A DNA stretch of 64,000 nt from Eunapius fragilis (taxonomy: Eukaryota; Porifera; Demospongiae; Spongillida; Spongillidae), in contig OY811980.1 in the NCBI GenBank assembly GCA_963681505.1, positions 5,645,004 through 5,709,003 of the forward strand, written 5' to 3'. The notes under the pieces are model-generated. The model did no database searches. It worked only from the letters and a program-made list of their open reading frames with translations, and was not told the DNA's origin. Made by a program: the position numbers and the translations under genes. Below are positions 15,001 through 24,574 of the stretch, one piece after another (the stretch's first letter is position 1; the number at the start of each line of letters is the position of its first letter).

Positions 15001-18000
15001 TTGTATTCACCATTACTGGAGTGTCCACAACCAATGGGATTATATATGAACACGATATGCTTATCGAAGTTCCAGAGTAGTAGGAACTATATGATGGAAA
15101 AGCTGAAACATCAAATCTTGCTGGTGGTACTGTATAAAGAGAGAAATATAATGATAAATACAATATTGTGTAAATAGAATTCCTTACTAGAAACAGTAAT
15201 ATTTATAACACTTGAATTTGTCAAACTAGAAAGAGAGAAGTTAGAAAGACTGGGTGCACAGAGGTACTGCCCTCCATGAGACACGAGAAGAGGATTGAAG
15301 GTGAGGTTTAGAGCAATGGTAGCACCTGATACAGTCCTAGTCAGTGTGGTATTGGTCCCATTAACAAGTACTCTTCCATCCTTCATCCACACCACATCAG
15401 GGACAACTACCAGTCCATCTACCACCTTCACTGTACACACCAGTGAGTACACAGACCCAGCTATTGAGATGCCAGATGATGCAGTGATCACAGGGAATGG
15501 GAGAGCTGTACATAAAGGTATGTGTTATCAATGGGTAATGGCATACATTTGGTCACACCCACCTTGCACCATTAATGAAATGTTTCCAGAAAAAAAATCA
15601 GAGGGTAGTATGTAATTATTGGTTGAAAATAAACTTCCAGTACACTGATAATAACCAGTGTCACTGGTGTTCAGAGGACTGATCTGAAGTGTTGTGTTGT
15701 ATGTATAGTTGGTGGCATACTGTGATACTGCTACCATACTCCTAGGAATATTGTTGTTGATATGTCCCTGAGGTCCAATCCATGTTGTGTTTACCATTAC
15801 AGGAGTGTCCACATCTGATTGGGTTGCTAAAGCACATATGATGCTCATACCAGTCCCAGTGAAGATGGATGTGGATGTTGAAATATTTTTCAGAGTATAC
15901 TGAGGTGTAGGTACTGGTGGAAGAAGTAGTTTTATAGGTTAATGTGATTACCATATATGTTATCTTACTCTTGACTGTCATGTTAACCACTGTTGAACTA
16001 CTAACACTGATCTGAGTAATTTCACGTATGGCTAGTCTGGCAGTACATCCATATGGTCCCCCATGTGATGTGAGGAGAGGGTTGAAGGTGAGATTTAAAG
16101 TGCTATTGAGTCCTGATACAGTTCTTGTCACTATGGTATTAGTCCCCTTATCAAGTACTCTTCCATCCTTCATCCACACCACATCAGGGACAACTACCAG
16201 TCCATCTACCACCTTCACTGTACACACCAGTGAGTACACAGATCCTGCTATTGAGCTGCCAGATGATGCAGTCACCACAAGAAGTAGGAGGGCTGGAGGT
16301 AAGAGGTAGGATAAGTATCACATCAATGGTCATCTTACACATCCTCACCTTGGACAACCAATGATACATTTGTTGATGCATTAATAAAAGGTGTAACATA
16401 GCCACTGTTTGTAGAGATGTTGCCTACACATTGATATGTTCCATTATCACTGGAGGTTAGAGGACTGATCTGAAGTGTTGTGTTGTAGACCATGGCTGAG
16501 GGCTGGGAATAGGTGACTGTGGTCCTGCTTCCATTGTACACAGTTCCCTGTGGTCCAATCCACATTGTATTCACAATTACTGGAGTGTCCACAACCAATG
16601 GGAGTATATAAGAACACATCATCCTTATCAAAGTCCCAATATAATTGGTAGTATATAATGGGGAAACTGCAACACCTGAATTTGGTAGTGGAACTGGATA
16701 GATAGAGAAAATGTTAAACTGCAAAATTGTCAGCATCTAGATATAATTCTTTACTTGCAACTGTAATATTCACATTTGTTGAATTAGTCCAACTAGGAAG
16801 AGAGACGTTAAAAAGACTGGGTGCACACAGGTACTGCCCTCCATGAGATGTAAGGAGAGGATTGAAGGTGAGGTTTAGAGCAATGGTACCACCTGATACA
16901 GTCCTAGTCAGTGTGGTATTAGTCCCATTAACAAGTACTCTTCCATCCTTTATCCACACTACATCAGGGACAACTACCAGTCCATCTACCACCTTCACAG
17001 TACACACCAGTGAGTACACAGATCCAGCTATTGAGCTGCCAGATGATGCAGTCACCACAGGAAGAGGGAGGGCTGGAGGTAAGAGGTAGGATAAGCATCA
17101 CATCAATGGTCATCTTACACATCCTCACCTTGGACAACCAATGATACATTTGTTGATGCATTAATGAAAGGTGTAACATAGCCACTGTTTGAAGAGATGT
17201 TGGCTACACATTGATATGTCCCATTATCACTGGAGATTAGAGGACTGATCTGTAGTGTTGTGTTGTAGACCATGGCTGAGGGCTGGGAATAGGTGACTGT
17301 GGTCCTGTTTCCATTGTACACAGTTCCCTGTGGTCCAATCCACATTGTATTCACAATTACTGGAGTGTCCACAACCAATGGGAGTATATAAGAACACATT
17401 ATCCTTATCAAAGTCCCAATATAATTGGTAGTATATAATGGGGAAACTGCAACACCTGAATTTGGTAGTGGAACTGGATAGATAGAGAAAATGTTAAACT
17501 GCAAAATTGTCAGTATCTAGATAGAATTCCTTACTTGCGACTGTAATATTCACATTTGTTGAATTAGTCAAACTAGGAAGAGAGACGTTAAAAAGACTGG
17601 GTGCACACAGGTACTGCCCTCCATGGGATGTAAGGAGAGGATTGATGGTGAGGTTTAGAGCAATGGTACCACCTGATACAGTCCTAGTCAGTGTTGTATA
17701 AGTCCCATTAACAAGTACTCTTCCATCCTTCATCCACACCACATCAGGGACAACTACCATTCCATCTACCACCTTCACTGTACACACCAGTGAGTACATA
17801 GATCCAGCTATTGAGCTGCCAGATGATGCAGTCACCACAGGGAGTGGGAGAGCTATACATAAAGGTATTATATTAGTTATCAACTGGTAATGGCATTCAT
17901 TTGGTCACACCCACCTTGCACCGTTAATGAAACGTTTCCAGAAAAAAAATCAGAGGGTAGTATGTAATTGTTGGTTGAGAATAAATTACCAGTACACTGA

Positions 18001-21000
18001 TAATAACCAGTGTCACTGGTGTTCAGAGGGCTGATCTGAAGTGTTGTGTTGTATGTATAGTTGGTGGCATACTGTGATACTGCTACCATACTCCTAGGAG
18101 TATTGTTGTTGATACATCCCTGTGGTCCAATCCATGTTGTGTTCACCATTACAGGAGTGTCCACTACTTGTTGGGTTGCTAAAGCACATATGATGCTCGC
18201 ACCAGTCCCAGAGAAGAAGGATGTGGATGTTGAAATGGTTTTCAGAATAAGCTGAGGTGTAGGTACTGTTGGGAGAAAGGATTAGAAATGCAAATAAGTT
18301 ATAAAATGTCTGTCTTACTCTTTACTGCCATGTTAGCTACCATTGAACTGTTTTTACTGATCTGAGAAATTTCACGTACGGAAATTCTGGCAGTACATAC
18401 ATATGATCCTCCATGTGATGTGAGGAGAGGATTGAAGGTGAGATTTAGAGTGCTATTGGATCCTGATACAGTTCTGGTCACTGTGGTACTAGTCCCATTA
18501 ACAAGTAGTCTTCCATCCTTCATCCACACCACATCAGGGACAACTACCAGTCCATCTACCACCTTCACAGTACACACCAGTGAGTACACAGATCAGCTAT
18601 TGAGCTGCCAGATGATGCAGTCACCACAGGAAGAGGGAGGGCTGGAGGTAAGAGGTAGGATAAGCATCACATCAATGGTCATCTTACACATCCTCACCTT
18701 GGACAACCAATGATACATTTGTTGATGCATTAATGAAAGGTGTAACATAGCCACTGTTTGAATAGATGTTGGCTACACATTGATATGTCCCATTATCACT
18801 GGAGGTTAGAGGACTGATCTGAAGTGTTGTGTTATAGTCCATGGCTGACTGGAAGTTGATGACTGTAGTTCTGTTTCCATTGTACAGAGTTCCCTGTGGT
18901 CCAATCCACATTGTATTCACAATTACTGGAATGTCCACAACCAATGGGAGAATATAAGAACACATTATCTTTATCAAAGTCCCAATATAATTAGTAGTAT
19001 ATAATGGGGAAACTGCAACACCTAAATTTGGTAGTGGAACTGGATAGATAGAGAAAATGTTAAACTGCAAAATTGTCAGTGTCTATGTAGAATTCCTTAC
19101 TTGCGACTGTAATATTCACAGCTGTTGAATTAGTCAAACTAGGAAGAGAGACGTTAAAAAGACTGGGTGCACACAGGTACTGCCCTCCATGGGATGTAAG
19201 GAGAGGATTGAAGGTGAGGTTTAGAGCAATGGTACCACCAGATACAGTCCTAGTCAGTGTGGTATTAGTCCCATTAACAAGTACTCTTCCATCCTTCATC
19301 CACACCACATCAGGGACAACTACCAGTCCATCTACCACCTTCACTGTACACACCAGTGAGTACACAGATCCAGCTATTGCGCTGCCAGATGATGCAGTGA
19401 CCACAGGGAGTGGGAGAGCTGTACATAAAGGTATGGGCATTAGTTATCAACTGGTAATGGCATACATTTGGTCACACCCACCTTCCACCATTAATGAGAT
19501 GTTAAAAGAAAAATCAGAGGGGATTATGTAATTGTTGGTTGAAAATAAAATTCCAGCACACTGATAATAACCAGTGTCACTGGTGTTCAGAGGGCTGATC
19601 TGAAGTGTTGTGTTGTATGTATAGTAGGTTGCATACTGTGATACTGCTACCATAATCCTAGGAATTTTGTTGTTGATACGTCCTTGTGGTCCAATCCATA
19701 TTGTATTCACCATTACAGGAGTATCCACTACTGATTGGGTTGCGAAAGCACATATGATGCTCACACCAGTCCCAGAGAAGAAGGATGTGGATGTTGAAAT
19801 GGTTTTCAGAATAAGCTGTGGTGAGGGTACTGTTGGAGAGAAAGAGTTAGAAATGTATACGAGTTATCAAACATCTAACTAACTCTTAACTGTCATGCTA
19901 GTTGAAATGTTTCCGCGAATCTGAGGAATTTCAAATATGGTAATTGTGGCAGTGCATAAATATAGGCCTCCATGTGAAGTGAGGAGAGGATTGAAGGTGA
20001 GGTTTAGAGCAATGGTACCACCTGATACAGTCCTAATCAGTGTGGTATTGGTCCCATTAACAAGTACTCTTCCATCCTTCATCCACACCACATCAGGGAC
20101 AACTACCAGTCCATCTACCACCTTCACTGTACACACCAGTGAGTACACAGATCCAGCTGTTGAGCTGCCAGATGATGCAGTGACCACAGGAGGAGGGAGG
20201 GCTGGATGTAAGAGGTAGGATAAGTATCACATCAATGGTCATCTTACACATCCTCACCTTGGACAGCCAATGATACATTTGTTGGTGCATTAATAAAAGG
20301 TGTAACATAGCCACTGTTTGAAAAAGATGTTGCCTACACATTGATATGTCCCATTATCACTGGAGGTTAGAGGACTGATCTGAAGTGTTGTGTTATAGAC
20401 CATGGCTGAGGGCTGGGAATAGGTAACTGTGGTCCTGTTTCCATTGTACACAGTTCCCTGTGGTCCAATCCACATTGTATTCACAATTACTGGAGTGTCC
20501 ACTGCTTTGTCAATCTGAATGCTACAGGTTATGAGAACCTTTGACCCAACATTGTATGGACCCAGTAATGGTAAATATGTCAATTTCATACTTGGAGCAG
20601 GTACTAGGAAAAATTTGAATGTAATATTCTATTCAGCTATTTGAAAAAGCACTAACTTGCCACAGTAATATTTCCCACAGTTATATTAGTGGTGTTGTAA
20701 GCACACCAATACTGTCCTGCATCAGATGTTCTCAGAGGAGTAAATGTTAGGTTTGGACCAGTAGTGTTGATGACGCTGGAAGTTTCATTTAGTTTCGTCC
20801 ATTTAAATGTCGCATTGGTAGGCATGCCCCTATTGCATATCAGTGTGAAGTTTTGCCCTGCGTTGCCACTGGAGGCTAGCAATACAATAAGTTAGTTATT
20901 GTTGGTTTTAGCTGTTGATTCTCCTTGCTTACCATTAACTATTGGAACAAACAGGAGCAGTAAGACGCACAAATTGACAATCCTTGGACTTATTCCACCC

Positions 21001-21029
21001 TGCGGGATAGCAGCTTTCACTTGATGCAT
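1..21029 (-). CDS. Giant Ig/FN3/HRM receptor-like gene, 3' end beyond window
   Basis: Reading right to left, one gene can be followed from a signal-peptide exon through an initial Ig domain, 23 tandem Ig exons, one further Ig exon, about 13 FN3 domains, an unassigned region and a Cys/Trp module resembling the hormone receptor motif (HRM) of adhesion GPCRs. Nearly every exon is a multiple of three long and begins and ends in phase 1, the classic arrangement for shuffled extracellular modules. Introns are mostly 40-110 bp, with one of 5.3 kb full of mobile elements. Abundant N-x-S/T sites fit a secreted or cell-surface glycoprotein. The HRM suggests a GAIN/7TM region follows outside the window, but I cannot see it; a single-pass receptor is the alternative. 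Two Ig exons carry one-base frameshifts (see separate entries), so either the assembly has errors there, those exons are skipped, or the gene is partly broken. Confidence 0.82.
100..296 (-). CDS. HRM-like exon (adhesion-GPCR type module)
   Basis: 197-bp exon, entered in phase 1 and left in phase 0 before GTGAGG. It encodes TYSWPEAVDGQAVSQMCQYG, then TRYCNGQIWTEDASICP. The spacing WP..x..G..A...C..G......R.C.G..W......C is that of the hormone receptor motif preceding the GAIN domain in many adhesion GPCRs. The gene continues beyond position 1, where GAIN and seven membrane helices would be expected if this reading is right. Confidence 0.65.
383..678 (-). CDS. Two small exons linking FN3 region to the HRM-like module
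   Basis: Exon 593-678 (86 bp, phase 0 to 2) and exon 383-540 (158 bp, phase 2 to 1) have good acceptor and donor sites and are the only choice I found that joins the exon at 735 to the one at 296 in frame. They encode an unassigned Cys-containing stretch (for example YRIECNISIFLKLTPTEIT). Boundaries rest on phase logic alone. Confidence 0.5.
735..1973 (-). CDS. Last FN3 domains and a transition region
   Basis: Exons 1671-1973 (FN3, VSWEQIPNISRNGILIAYEV), 1373-1612 (start of an FN3), 1115-1317 (its end plus the start of another, VSWSPPSCSNGIVLGYMV) and 735-1058 (its end, SILVCAFTIGGCGP, then about 50 residues unlike FN3). The exon at 1115-1317 is 203 bp and shifts the phase from 1 to 0, and the next exon begins in phase 0, so the joins agree. 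The final segment could be the start of a SEA- or GAIN-like region, which I cannot confirm. Confidence 0.68.
2067..3392 (-). CDS. Four FN3 domains in three exons
   Basis: Exon 3114-3392 (279 bp; LNWTRPLFPNGIIQMYVV), exon 2765-3049 (285 bp; VTWQPPQFPNGIIRGYQV) and exon 2067-2702 (636 bp), which holds two FN3 domains (VSWTEPTPVNGIITSYDLY and LTWGYPQTPQGLIAGYQI). All multiples of three, phase 1. The double-domain exon has apparently lost an intron. Confidence 0.77.
3462..4701 (-). CDS. Three near-identical tandem FN3 exons
   Basis: Exons 4366-4701 (336 bp), 3895-4221 (327 bp) and 3462-3788 (327 bp), all phase 1-1. Each starts SSPQNFSL and contains SWSVPIPRNGIITGYSVYC and PEQVIGPN; the first has a small in-frame insertion. 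Introns are about 106 and 144 bp. The near-identity means recent tandem duplication or gene conversion. Confidence 0.8.
4861..5178 (-). CDS. FN3 domain exon
   Basis: 318 bp, phase 1-1, one FN3 domain: MATWTPPSSPNGIVTGYTV, then LLPFTFYQCYVTANTTAG. It is the first exon after the transposon-filled intron and a diverged relative of the following triplet, sharing the TYPEQV and QCYVTANT motifs. Confidence 0.78.
5219..5510. mobile_element. Foldback MITE, copy 1
   Basis: Starts ACAAGTAAATAAAAA and ends with its complement. The two arms of about 125 bp are almost perfectly complementary to one another around a loop near 5350-5375, so a single strand would form a long hairpin. No coding capacity. A second copy at 37281-37566 shares the tips and several blocks but differs in mid-stem. 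It lies about 40 bp from the FN3 exon at 4861-5178. Confidence 0.85.
5990..6479 (+). mobile_element. LTR retrotransposon remnant: LTR end and gag start
   Basis: The sequence ending near 6150 (GCTTACA) is followed by TTGGTGTCAGGAGTA, which looks like the start of a primer-binding site just inside a 5' LTR. Downstream, a gag-like frame (RPSKFTGRGDVALWFKRFEL) is visible, then a frameshift and a stop, then more gag-like sequence with ESVKERPRERFAPEG until 6479, where another element interrupts it. Gypsy-type gag is the best guess. The LTR start was not located. Degenerate. Confidence 0.6.
6689..7652. mobile_element. ~960-bp DNA transposon with GTTACGGCCC termini
   Basis: Starts GTTACGGCCCAATTTAAAAC and ends with a close inverted copy, flanked on both sides by ATAT-type sequence. 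Inside each end are several copies of a palindromic CCCGTTTTAAAGCGGG-like motif, as subterminal transposase sites often look. The centre carries minus-strand coding fragments with a PHD finger. Superfamily not identified. Confidence 0.68.
7052..7461 (-). pseudogene. PHD-finger protein fragment inside a transposon
   Basis: Two overlapping minus-strand frames (7461-7228 and 7255-7052). The second contains a PHD-type zinc finger: CTC spacing, then GNMVECDVCKEWFHQGC, with the expected C4-H-C3 order up to the point where the frame ends. The first (KEFGAFLAEKFSSNDRG and following) is unassigned. It may be part of a transposon protein or a captured host exon. Confidence 0.6.
8256..9211 (-). mobile_element. 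hAT-family transposon, internally deleted
   Basis: Begins CAGTGGCGTAGGAAG and ends CTCCTACGCCACTG, a typical hAT inverted terminus, flanked by the 5-bp direct repeat ATGGT (hAT normally makes 8 bp). The minus-strand frame 8758-8540 (SERSFSALRRIKSYLRATMS, then RLNRIMVLHVHK) matches the C-terminal dimerisation region of hAT transposases. The rest of the transposase is missing or decayed. Confidence 0.75.
9212..9520 (+). pseudogene. Second half of the interrupted retrotransposon gag
   Basis: Directly after the hAT end, a frame reads like the middle of a gag protein (ELQRLAEKAYPDTRTADRE, then VRNQFVQEMPQSVDDAL), ending with a stop near 9520. It is collinear with the gag start that stops at 6479, so the 2.7 kb in between is later insertion. 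No protease or reverse transcriptase is seen after it. Confidence 0.6.
10526..11229 (-). CDS. Two FN3 domains in three exons
   Basis: Exons 11023-11229 and 10882-10974 together (300 bp) make one FN3 domain: the first holds IQWTPPWYPNGPINSYEL, the second the late strands with a Cys pair; a 48-bp intron divides them. Exon 10526-10825 is a complete FN3 domain (ISWTPITLAKARGFPLYVI, then SGLDPSQSYSVVI). All are multiples of three and in phase 1. The third is followed by the only long intron of the gene. Confidence 0.72.
11289..11600 (-). CDS. Last Ig domain exon before the FN3 region
   Basis: A 312-bp phase 1-1 exon bounded by a CAG acceptor and a GTAAGT donor. It encodes an Ig-like domain with a YTLVCQV first Cys, an ITWTK Trp and an NDSGMYVC second Cys. 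It is diverged from the A/B cassettes, so it marks the edge of the expanding array. Confidence 0.72.
11660..20603 (-). CDS. Array of 23 tandem Ig exons (12 B-type, 11 A-type)
   Basis: Two exon types alternate with a period of 771-786 bp. A exons (318 or 324 bp) end at 12404, 13185, 13960, 14731, 15505, 16292, 17072, 17852, 18641, 19418 and 20201. B exons (342-351 bp) end at 12010, 12802, 13586, 14358, 15129, 15913, 16693, 17473, 18265, 19039, 19829 and 20603. A exons share a nearly invariant front half (YSLVCTVKVVDG, then VWMKDGR with the Ig Trp) and diverge behind the second Cys. B exons share a VNTMWIGPQG core and a GTYQC or GYYQC Cys. All are phase 1-1, and 21 of the 23 are exact multiples of three. 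Each cassette can be gained, lost or skipped without changing frame. The function is unknown; adhesion or recognition is a guess from the domain type. Confidence 0.82.
18319..18641 (-). CDS. A-type Ig exon with a -1 frameshift
   Basis: This exon is 323 bp; all ten sister A exons are 318 or 324 bp. One C is missing near 18594 (GATCAG where every sister has GATCCAG), close to the 5' end of the exon in transcript order and before the first Ig Cys. The rest of the domain is intact in the shifted frame. Its best relative is the exon at 15969-16292. Either this cassette is dead or skipped, or the base was lost in assembly. Confidence 0.75.
20258..20603 (-). CDS. First B-type Ig exon, with a +1 frameshift
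   Basis: This exon is 346 bp, whereas all other B exons are multiples of three. Relative to its siblings it has one extra A in the run at 20321-20325 (plus strand), just behind the second Ig Cys. The reading frame leaves the Ig sequence after YQCVGNIF and hits a stop. It could be a true mutation or a homopolymer sequencing error. Because the exon is phase 1-1 apart from this base, skipping it would restore the frame. Confidence 0.72.
20657..20875 (-). CDS. First Ig domain exon
   Basis: A 219-bp exon, phase 1 at both ends, encoding a short Ig-like domain. The first Cys is in a TLIC motif, the core Trp in FKWTK, and the second Cys in DAGQYWC, the usual D-x-G-x-Y-x-C of Ig folds. It differs in sequence from the repeated A and B cassettes that follow and so is probably the ancestral N-terminal domain. 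Confidence 0.78.
20933..21029 (-). CDS. Signal-peptide exon of the Ig/FN3 receptor
   Basis: Translation from the ATG at 21029 gives 32 codons plus one base before a GTAAGC donor. Residues about 17-32 form a clear hydrophobic core (IVNLCVLLLLFVPIVNG across the junction), a good secretory signal. The single leftover G joins the next exon at 20875 in phase 1 to continue as an Ig domain. It lies just outside the left palindrome arm, so this start is unique in the window. Confidence 0.8.
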
Positions 21030-21127
21030 CAGTGTATTGTACATGAGCATAAATATTACACAGTATAATATTGTATGCCACCTGACCAATCAGCACTGTA
21101 CTTATTTTGATTATAGCAGCATCTTGC

Positions 21128-22750
21128 ATAATAATGATCATTGAGCTGCACATGCCTTCTGATCTGCTTATTAATTTTTCCATTATTAGCTATGATGCCC
21201 ATATTGATTCCTAGCAACACATTTTGCTACTCAAAACTATAGCCTCTTAGCATTACCAAAAAATTGTTATACATTTGCAAGCGCTTTCGTCAGATAAATA
21301 GCCAACATCATCCCCATCATTTCAAACTACATGAATTACCGTTCTACATCAATGACAGGGAGAGGTAAAATATGCTATGGAATCATTTATGCATTACTTA
21401 ATGCCAGGCCTAATCCAAAGGTGTACCAAAAACCAACCAAAATGCTACTATTACTATCATTAAAAAGTATCTTACCATTGTATCATGGACACCAGAATGA
21501 GGAGTAAGGCTGCAGAGATGGATGACAAACAGCTTTATGTACCAGAGTTTTTGTTTGCTTAAAGCATGCAAGCTGCTTACAAGGTCAACACTGAGAGCAC
21601 ACAGAACAGTTGGTATATCTAATGGCTTGCATTTATAACGTAACTTTTACAGTCACTGAAATCATATAGATTGTTAGAGGAAACTAGCTTGGGTACACAC
21701 GAAGGCAAAAGCACTATCAATACCCTCACACTACGGAATATACATGTACGCAACTGTTGGTTTCAATAGTAACGAAGGATCTCCTAATTGAGATGATAAG
21801 CCCTATTACCCAGGAGCTAGGAGAACTTCATGTACCTTGGGTAGAGCATATATAGTTCTGGTGTCTATATTAAGAACGCTATCAATAGTAGTGTACCATT
21901 GCTCTAAATATTTACTTTCTAGCAATACATTTTTGCTACACAAAATTATAATTGTCATCAAATATAACAACTAACATCATCCCCAGACATGAGAATTAAC
22001 TTATTACATCAGAGCTGTAGCTGAGATGGAAGAGATAAAATATTTTATGGCATTCATTAATGGTCAGGTATAAGCCAAAATCTATTGCCACCAATATGCC
22101 ACCATAATGATAAACATGAGCAATACAATCGTTTTTATTTTAATCATAGAGTAATAATTCTTAGAATCTTTGAGTAACAATTCTTACCATTGTATCATGA
22201 ACACAATAATGAGGAGTATGACTGCAGAGACGGATGACAAACAGCTTTATGTACCACATTTCGTGTTTGCTTAAAGCATGCAAGTTGCTTACAAGGTCAG
22301 CTATATACAAACAGAATAGTTGGTATAACTCATGTTTTGCTTTTATAACCATGTTATGACACCCTGATCCACACCAGCACAAACATAGGAAACAACACCA
22401 GTCAGTTCATAGCATTGGAGGTAACTACATGACCGATATCAATTTCCGAAAGACATATTCTCACATGGATACAAATTAATTAAGGTACTGATTAATAGGC
22501 TTATCTACCCTATTTTGAAGGTGAGGTGACAATTCAGAGTTCACATGATCTCTGACAAACTAACTTGAATTGTGTGTCAAAATTAACATTTCCCGAAGTC
22601 CCAAGTAAATGTTTCAATACATATACCATATAACGATAGCAATACAATGAATGTCATTAAGTTCAATGCTTGTATGTGTTACAGAAAAGCACTGCTAACC
22701 TGAGTTTTACTTAGTTGTCCTGGCCAATATTAAGCAAAGAGGTGCAGAGG
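21128..22750. repeat. Diverged tandem duplication in 5' flank of the Ig gene
   Basis: A block from about 21184 to 21720 recurs in diverged form at about 21900-22400; both contain TAGCAACACATTTTGCTAC-like and ACAAACAGCTTTATGTACCA sequences in the same order. The right arm has only one partial copy (about 57080-57340). No gene is recognised, though a short open stretch before a GTAAG donor recurs in each copy. Confidence 0.6.
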
Positions 22751-22807
22751 AGTGGTGTGTTTACACAAGTCCCTACAGATAGGGTTATCCTACTTATGCT
22801 ATACAGC

Positions 22808-23240
22808 TGAGGGGGGGGGAGGGGGGGGGGGGGGGGGGGCACTACCTGGTGGGGGAACATCAAGTGTGTTTGTGTGCTATTGTACCCACATTGATATTGT
22901 GGAACAGTTTGTTAGACCAGGTTTGTTAGGCCAGGTTGTTTTTCCTGTTTTGAGGCCTTTTATCCCACTGGGTTATCCTCACTGTTGGTCTCTTCCATGA
23001 GGGTGTGTGGGCCACACCCTCTAAATGATGTATGCATTGTACCCGCTCTGGTGTTGAAAAATGGTGTACCATGCTGTTGTTGGCAGTCCTTGTTGTGTGC
23101 TGCATTGTTGTCGTATTCTATTGGTTGTGTATTTGTTGTTTGGCAGCATGCACAATGAATACTCAATTACTGTTACTTGGGGGGGGAGGGGAGTGGGGGG
23201 GATTTAATGTGGGAAGGAGGAAAAGTTGTCTAAGCCCCTG
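22808..23240. other. G-tract region without recognised gene
   Basis: A nearly pure G run of about 30 bases at 22811-22840 and a second G-rich patch near 23178-23202, mirrored as C runs around 56445-56465 in the other arm. The remaining sequence to 23840 is anonymous and matches the right arm. Long G runs could form quadruplexes; nothing else supports a function. Confidence 0.5.
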
Positions 23241-23846
23241 TAAGTAGTGCCACTCAAAGTTCGTTTCCTCGTACTCACAATGGAACTACACAATGACCAC
23301 ATCAAACTGCACTGGGCTTACGCTATCTGGGTGATAAAATGCTTTGATTGATGTAAATAACAGACAATGTGGTACGCGTAATATGAAATGGACATTTTTT
23401 CTTTGCAGTGATGCTGTCAGGTTACCAAGTTCTAAAACATGCACATGCACAACAAAAAATTTTTTCTCAGTACGTGGTGTTTACAGCCTGCAACAGTATA
23501 TGTCAATGACCTCCTTCCATTAAACAAGTCGATACGCTGTTACCTTGTGTTAAACCACAGACCTGTCAACAACCCGCAACACCAAGTCATGCAATCCATA
23601 TATGGCTATGCCACTGTTTATTATACGTTATTCACATTGTAACACTACAACAACTGTGTCTAATTGTCCAGTAGAGATTGAATGCGAAAAACATTATGCA
23701 CATTAAACAATAACAAGATGGGTGCAACACTTACACGCAACAGCCATTAAAATACTTTTAGAATCATTAAAAATGAGAATAACTGAGATATTTGATATAT
23801 TGATATTTGCTTCCCATGTGATTGGTCAGAATAGAGAAAGAAACAA

Positions 23847-24026
23847 CTGATATAGTCCTAGTCACTGTGGTATTAGTCCCATTAATAATTTCTCTTCCAT
23901 CCTTCATCCACACCACATCAGGGACAACTACCAGTCCATCTACCACCTTCACTGCACACACCAATGAGTACACAGATCCAGCTATTGAGCTGCCAGATGA
24001 TGCAGTGACCACAGGAGGAGGGAGGG
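23847..24026 (-). pseudogene. Orphan front half of an A-type Ig exon, left arm
   Basis: Begins at the same acceptor as the array A exons (plus-strand GGGAGGGCTGGAGGTAAGAG) and carries the conserved YSLVC, VVDGLVVVPDVVWMKDGR segment. It stops after the TRT-like end of the homogenised half, where unrelated sequence begins. It lacks the second Ig Cys and a donor. The same fragment, mirrored, is at 55650-55828. Confidence 0.78.
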
Positions 24027-24336
24027 CTGGAGGTAAGAGGTAGGATAAGTTATTTCACAGCTTTAAAAATAGATTCAATTAGTTTAAAACCAAGAGAACT
24101 ACATTTTCTGGGGTATATTTCTTGTCTGAACGGAATATTTCAATATATTCCTGGACATGCAAAAGGAGAATTTAACACTGTAAACATCACATTTCTTTCA
24201 TTAGGATCCATATGCACATACACTGAACTGGAGACACACAATAAAAATGTACAACATGTGAATAGAAGCAGGAGCATGACTACAAATGATGAATTTCTTG
24301 TTCTTTTATGGGTACTTCAGTTAGCATTGCATTCTG

Positions 24337-24339
24337 TCA
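24337..24339 (-). other. Lesion: early stop at C terminus, left copy
   Basis: A 2-bp deletion in the last exon (CAGACAGTG instead of CAGACAAAGTG) changes the end from IQTKCYTDRMQC to a short shifted tail and a TGA. It removes the two terminal cysteines. Confidence 0.78.
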
Positions 24340-24574
24340 GTATAACACTGTCTGGATGTTGGTCCAAATGACATTGTCTTGGTTGAACGAGAATACTCCC
24401 ACCCTTCCCCCAAACTGCTTGAGGTTACATATGCACCCAGAGTCTGCCAGCAACTGCATGTTAATTGCATCATATGTTGTTAATCTAGTACATATAGGAG
24501 AGGGGAGGAGGAAAGTGTGGGACAGGGGAAGAGAGGAGAGGAGGAAACAGAGGGGAAAGGATAGAAGAAGGATA

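Noticed and set aside
12212-20218. Recurrent plus-strand frames of about 70-110 codons opposite each A-type Ig exon
   Set aside because: They recur only because the A exons are homogenised. The minus strand has the Ig signature residues and splice sites, the plus strand has neither.
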